Positions 25,724 through 25,923 of a DNA stretch of 25,923 nucleotides are shown here, piece by piece. Source of the stretch: Moraxella caviae (GTDB taxonomy: Bacteria; Pseudomonadota; Gammaproteobacteria; Pseudomonadales; Moraxellaceae). Position 1 is the first letter of the stretch. Each line of letters starts with the position of its first letter. The position numbers were made by a program, and so were the translations under genes. The notes beneath the pieces were generated by a model, which did not search any database, was not told the origin of the DNA, and was given only the letters and a program-made list of their open reading frames with translations. The stretch covers positions 1 to 25,923 of the forward strand of contig NZ_MUXU01000079.1 in the NCBI RefSeq assembly GCF_002014985.1. Direction: 5' to 3'.

Positions 25724-25752
25724 AGTATAACAAACCAAAATAGCCCTGTCAA
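25724..25752 (-). promoter_or_regulatory. sigma70 promoter of R1
   Basis: On the minus strand, consensus TTGACA at 25752-25747, 17 bp, and TATACT at 25729-25724. Predicted +1 near 25717, at the start of the R1 stem. Confidence 0.75.
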
Positions 25753-25865
25753 ATTTATCTCAGTGATTTTGGTATTTGCTAAGTGTAATCAGTTTTAAAA
25801 GTGCAAAATTTAATTCGTAACTTTTCTTAGAGATGTCGTTTGCGCTTGTCTCAAAACATTAAAGA

Positions 25866-25894
25866 AAAAATCCTTACATTGTGCAAGGATTTTT
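25866..25894. terminator. Bidirectional terminator to the right of the array
   Basis: A perfect 10-bp stem (AAAAATCCTT / AAGGATTTTT) with a 9-nt loop and T tracts on both strands. No gene is seen between 25753 and this point. Confidence 0.65.
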
Positions 25895-25908
25895 GGTAGA
25901 ATAAATAA

Positions 25909-25923
25909 GGGGCTGACGTAGAT
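25909..25923. mobile_element. Possible insertion-sequence end at the window edge
   Basis: The last 15 bases, GGGGCTGACGTAGAT, look like the terminal inverted repeat of IS1595-family (IS1016-type) elements, whose ends commonly begin GGGGCTG. This is from memory and the element itself would lie outside the window. Confidence 0.25.

Noticed and set aside
25271..25733. Short open frames over the array (25271-25576 plus, 25488-25733 minus)
   Set aside because: They run through promoters and terminator stems, have no ribosome-binding sites and show no recognisable protein character.
24911..25735. CRISPR array
   Set aside because: No repeated unit of constant sequence; the units share structure only, and each has its own terminator.
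24911..25735. Integron attC sites or cassette array
   Set aside because: The RYYYAAC and GTTRRRY core boxes are not visible, no cassette genes lie between the hairpins and no integrase is present.
24873..25752. One giant ornate RNA of the GOLLD/ROOL/OLE kind
   Set aside because: Several internal near-consensus promoters and T-tract terminators point to separate short transcripts. A long read-through RNA remains possible as a minor product.
24911..25752. CsrB/RsmZ-like sponge RNAs for the nearby CsrA
   Set aside because: A few loops contain GGA (R6, R3, R2, R1), but most hairpin loops do not, so there is no consistent GGA-in-loop pattern.

Overview
The window reads as a chromosomal stretch of a gammaproteobacterium of the family Moraxellaceae, most likely Moraxella or a close relative. 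The evidence is the gene orders cmk-rpsA-ihfB-lapA-pyrF (no lapB), phoH-ybeY, rpmB-rpmG and alaS-lysC-csrA, the moderate-to-low GC content, and the style of the proteins. This placement is inferred from family knowledge and was not tested by a search.

Layout. 1-286 holds no gene. 287-4084 (+) is a peptidoglycan O-acetylation cluster: the membrane acetyltransferase PatA, the acetyl transferase PatB and the periplasmic esterase Ape1. 4339-6705 is ppsA. 6841-9891 holds a small coiled-coil protein, a GYF_2/RDD membrane protein translationally coupled to ung, and tadA. 9938-14398 holds cmk, rpsA (with a one-base frameshift near its 3' end), ihfB, lapA and pyrF. A tRNA-Asn(GUU) gene with its own promoter and terminator lies at 14679-14754, followed by phoH and ybeY. 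From 16731 to 23172 the minus strand carries 6S RNA, rpmG/rpmB, a HopJ-family gene, csrA, lysC and alaS.

23564-24828 (+) looks accessory: three small membrane or secreted proteins. The first is a frameshifted OB-fold-like protein and the last belongs to the surface-adhesin E family.

The most unusual part is 24911-25752. It has no convincing protein gene. On the minus strand it carries a tandem series of about seven very short RNA genes (55-121 nt). Four of them have a near-consensus sigma70 promoter with exactly 17 bp spacing. In each of those four the predicted transcription start falls at or within a base or two of the first base of a stem. In three the 5' end pairs with the 3' arm of the terminator, so the whole RNA is one closed hairpin around a smaller apical hairpin. 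In the fourth (R1) the 5' end instead pairs with the terminator loop. The units share architecture but not sequence. I see no protein partner in the window. The array converges on the surface-adhesin operon, with a two-way terminator between them, and the last 15 bases may be the terminal repeat of an insertion sequence.

Two one-base frameshifts (rpsA at about 12417 and the OB-fold gene at about 23774) are either real lesions or sequencing errors.
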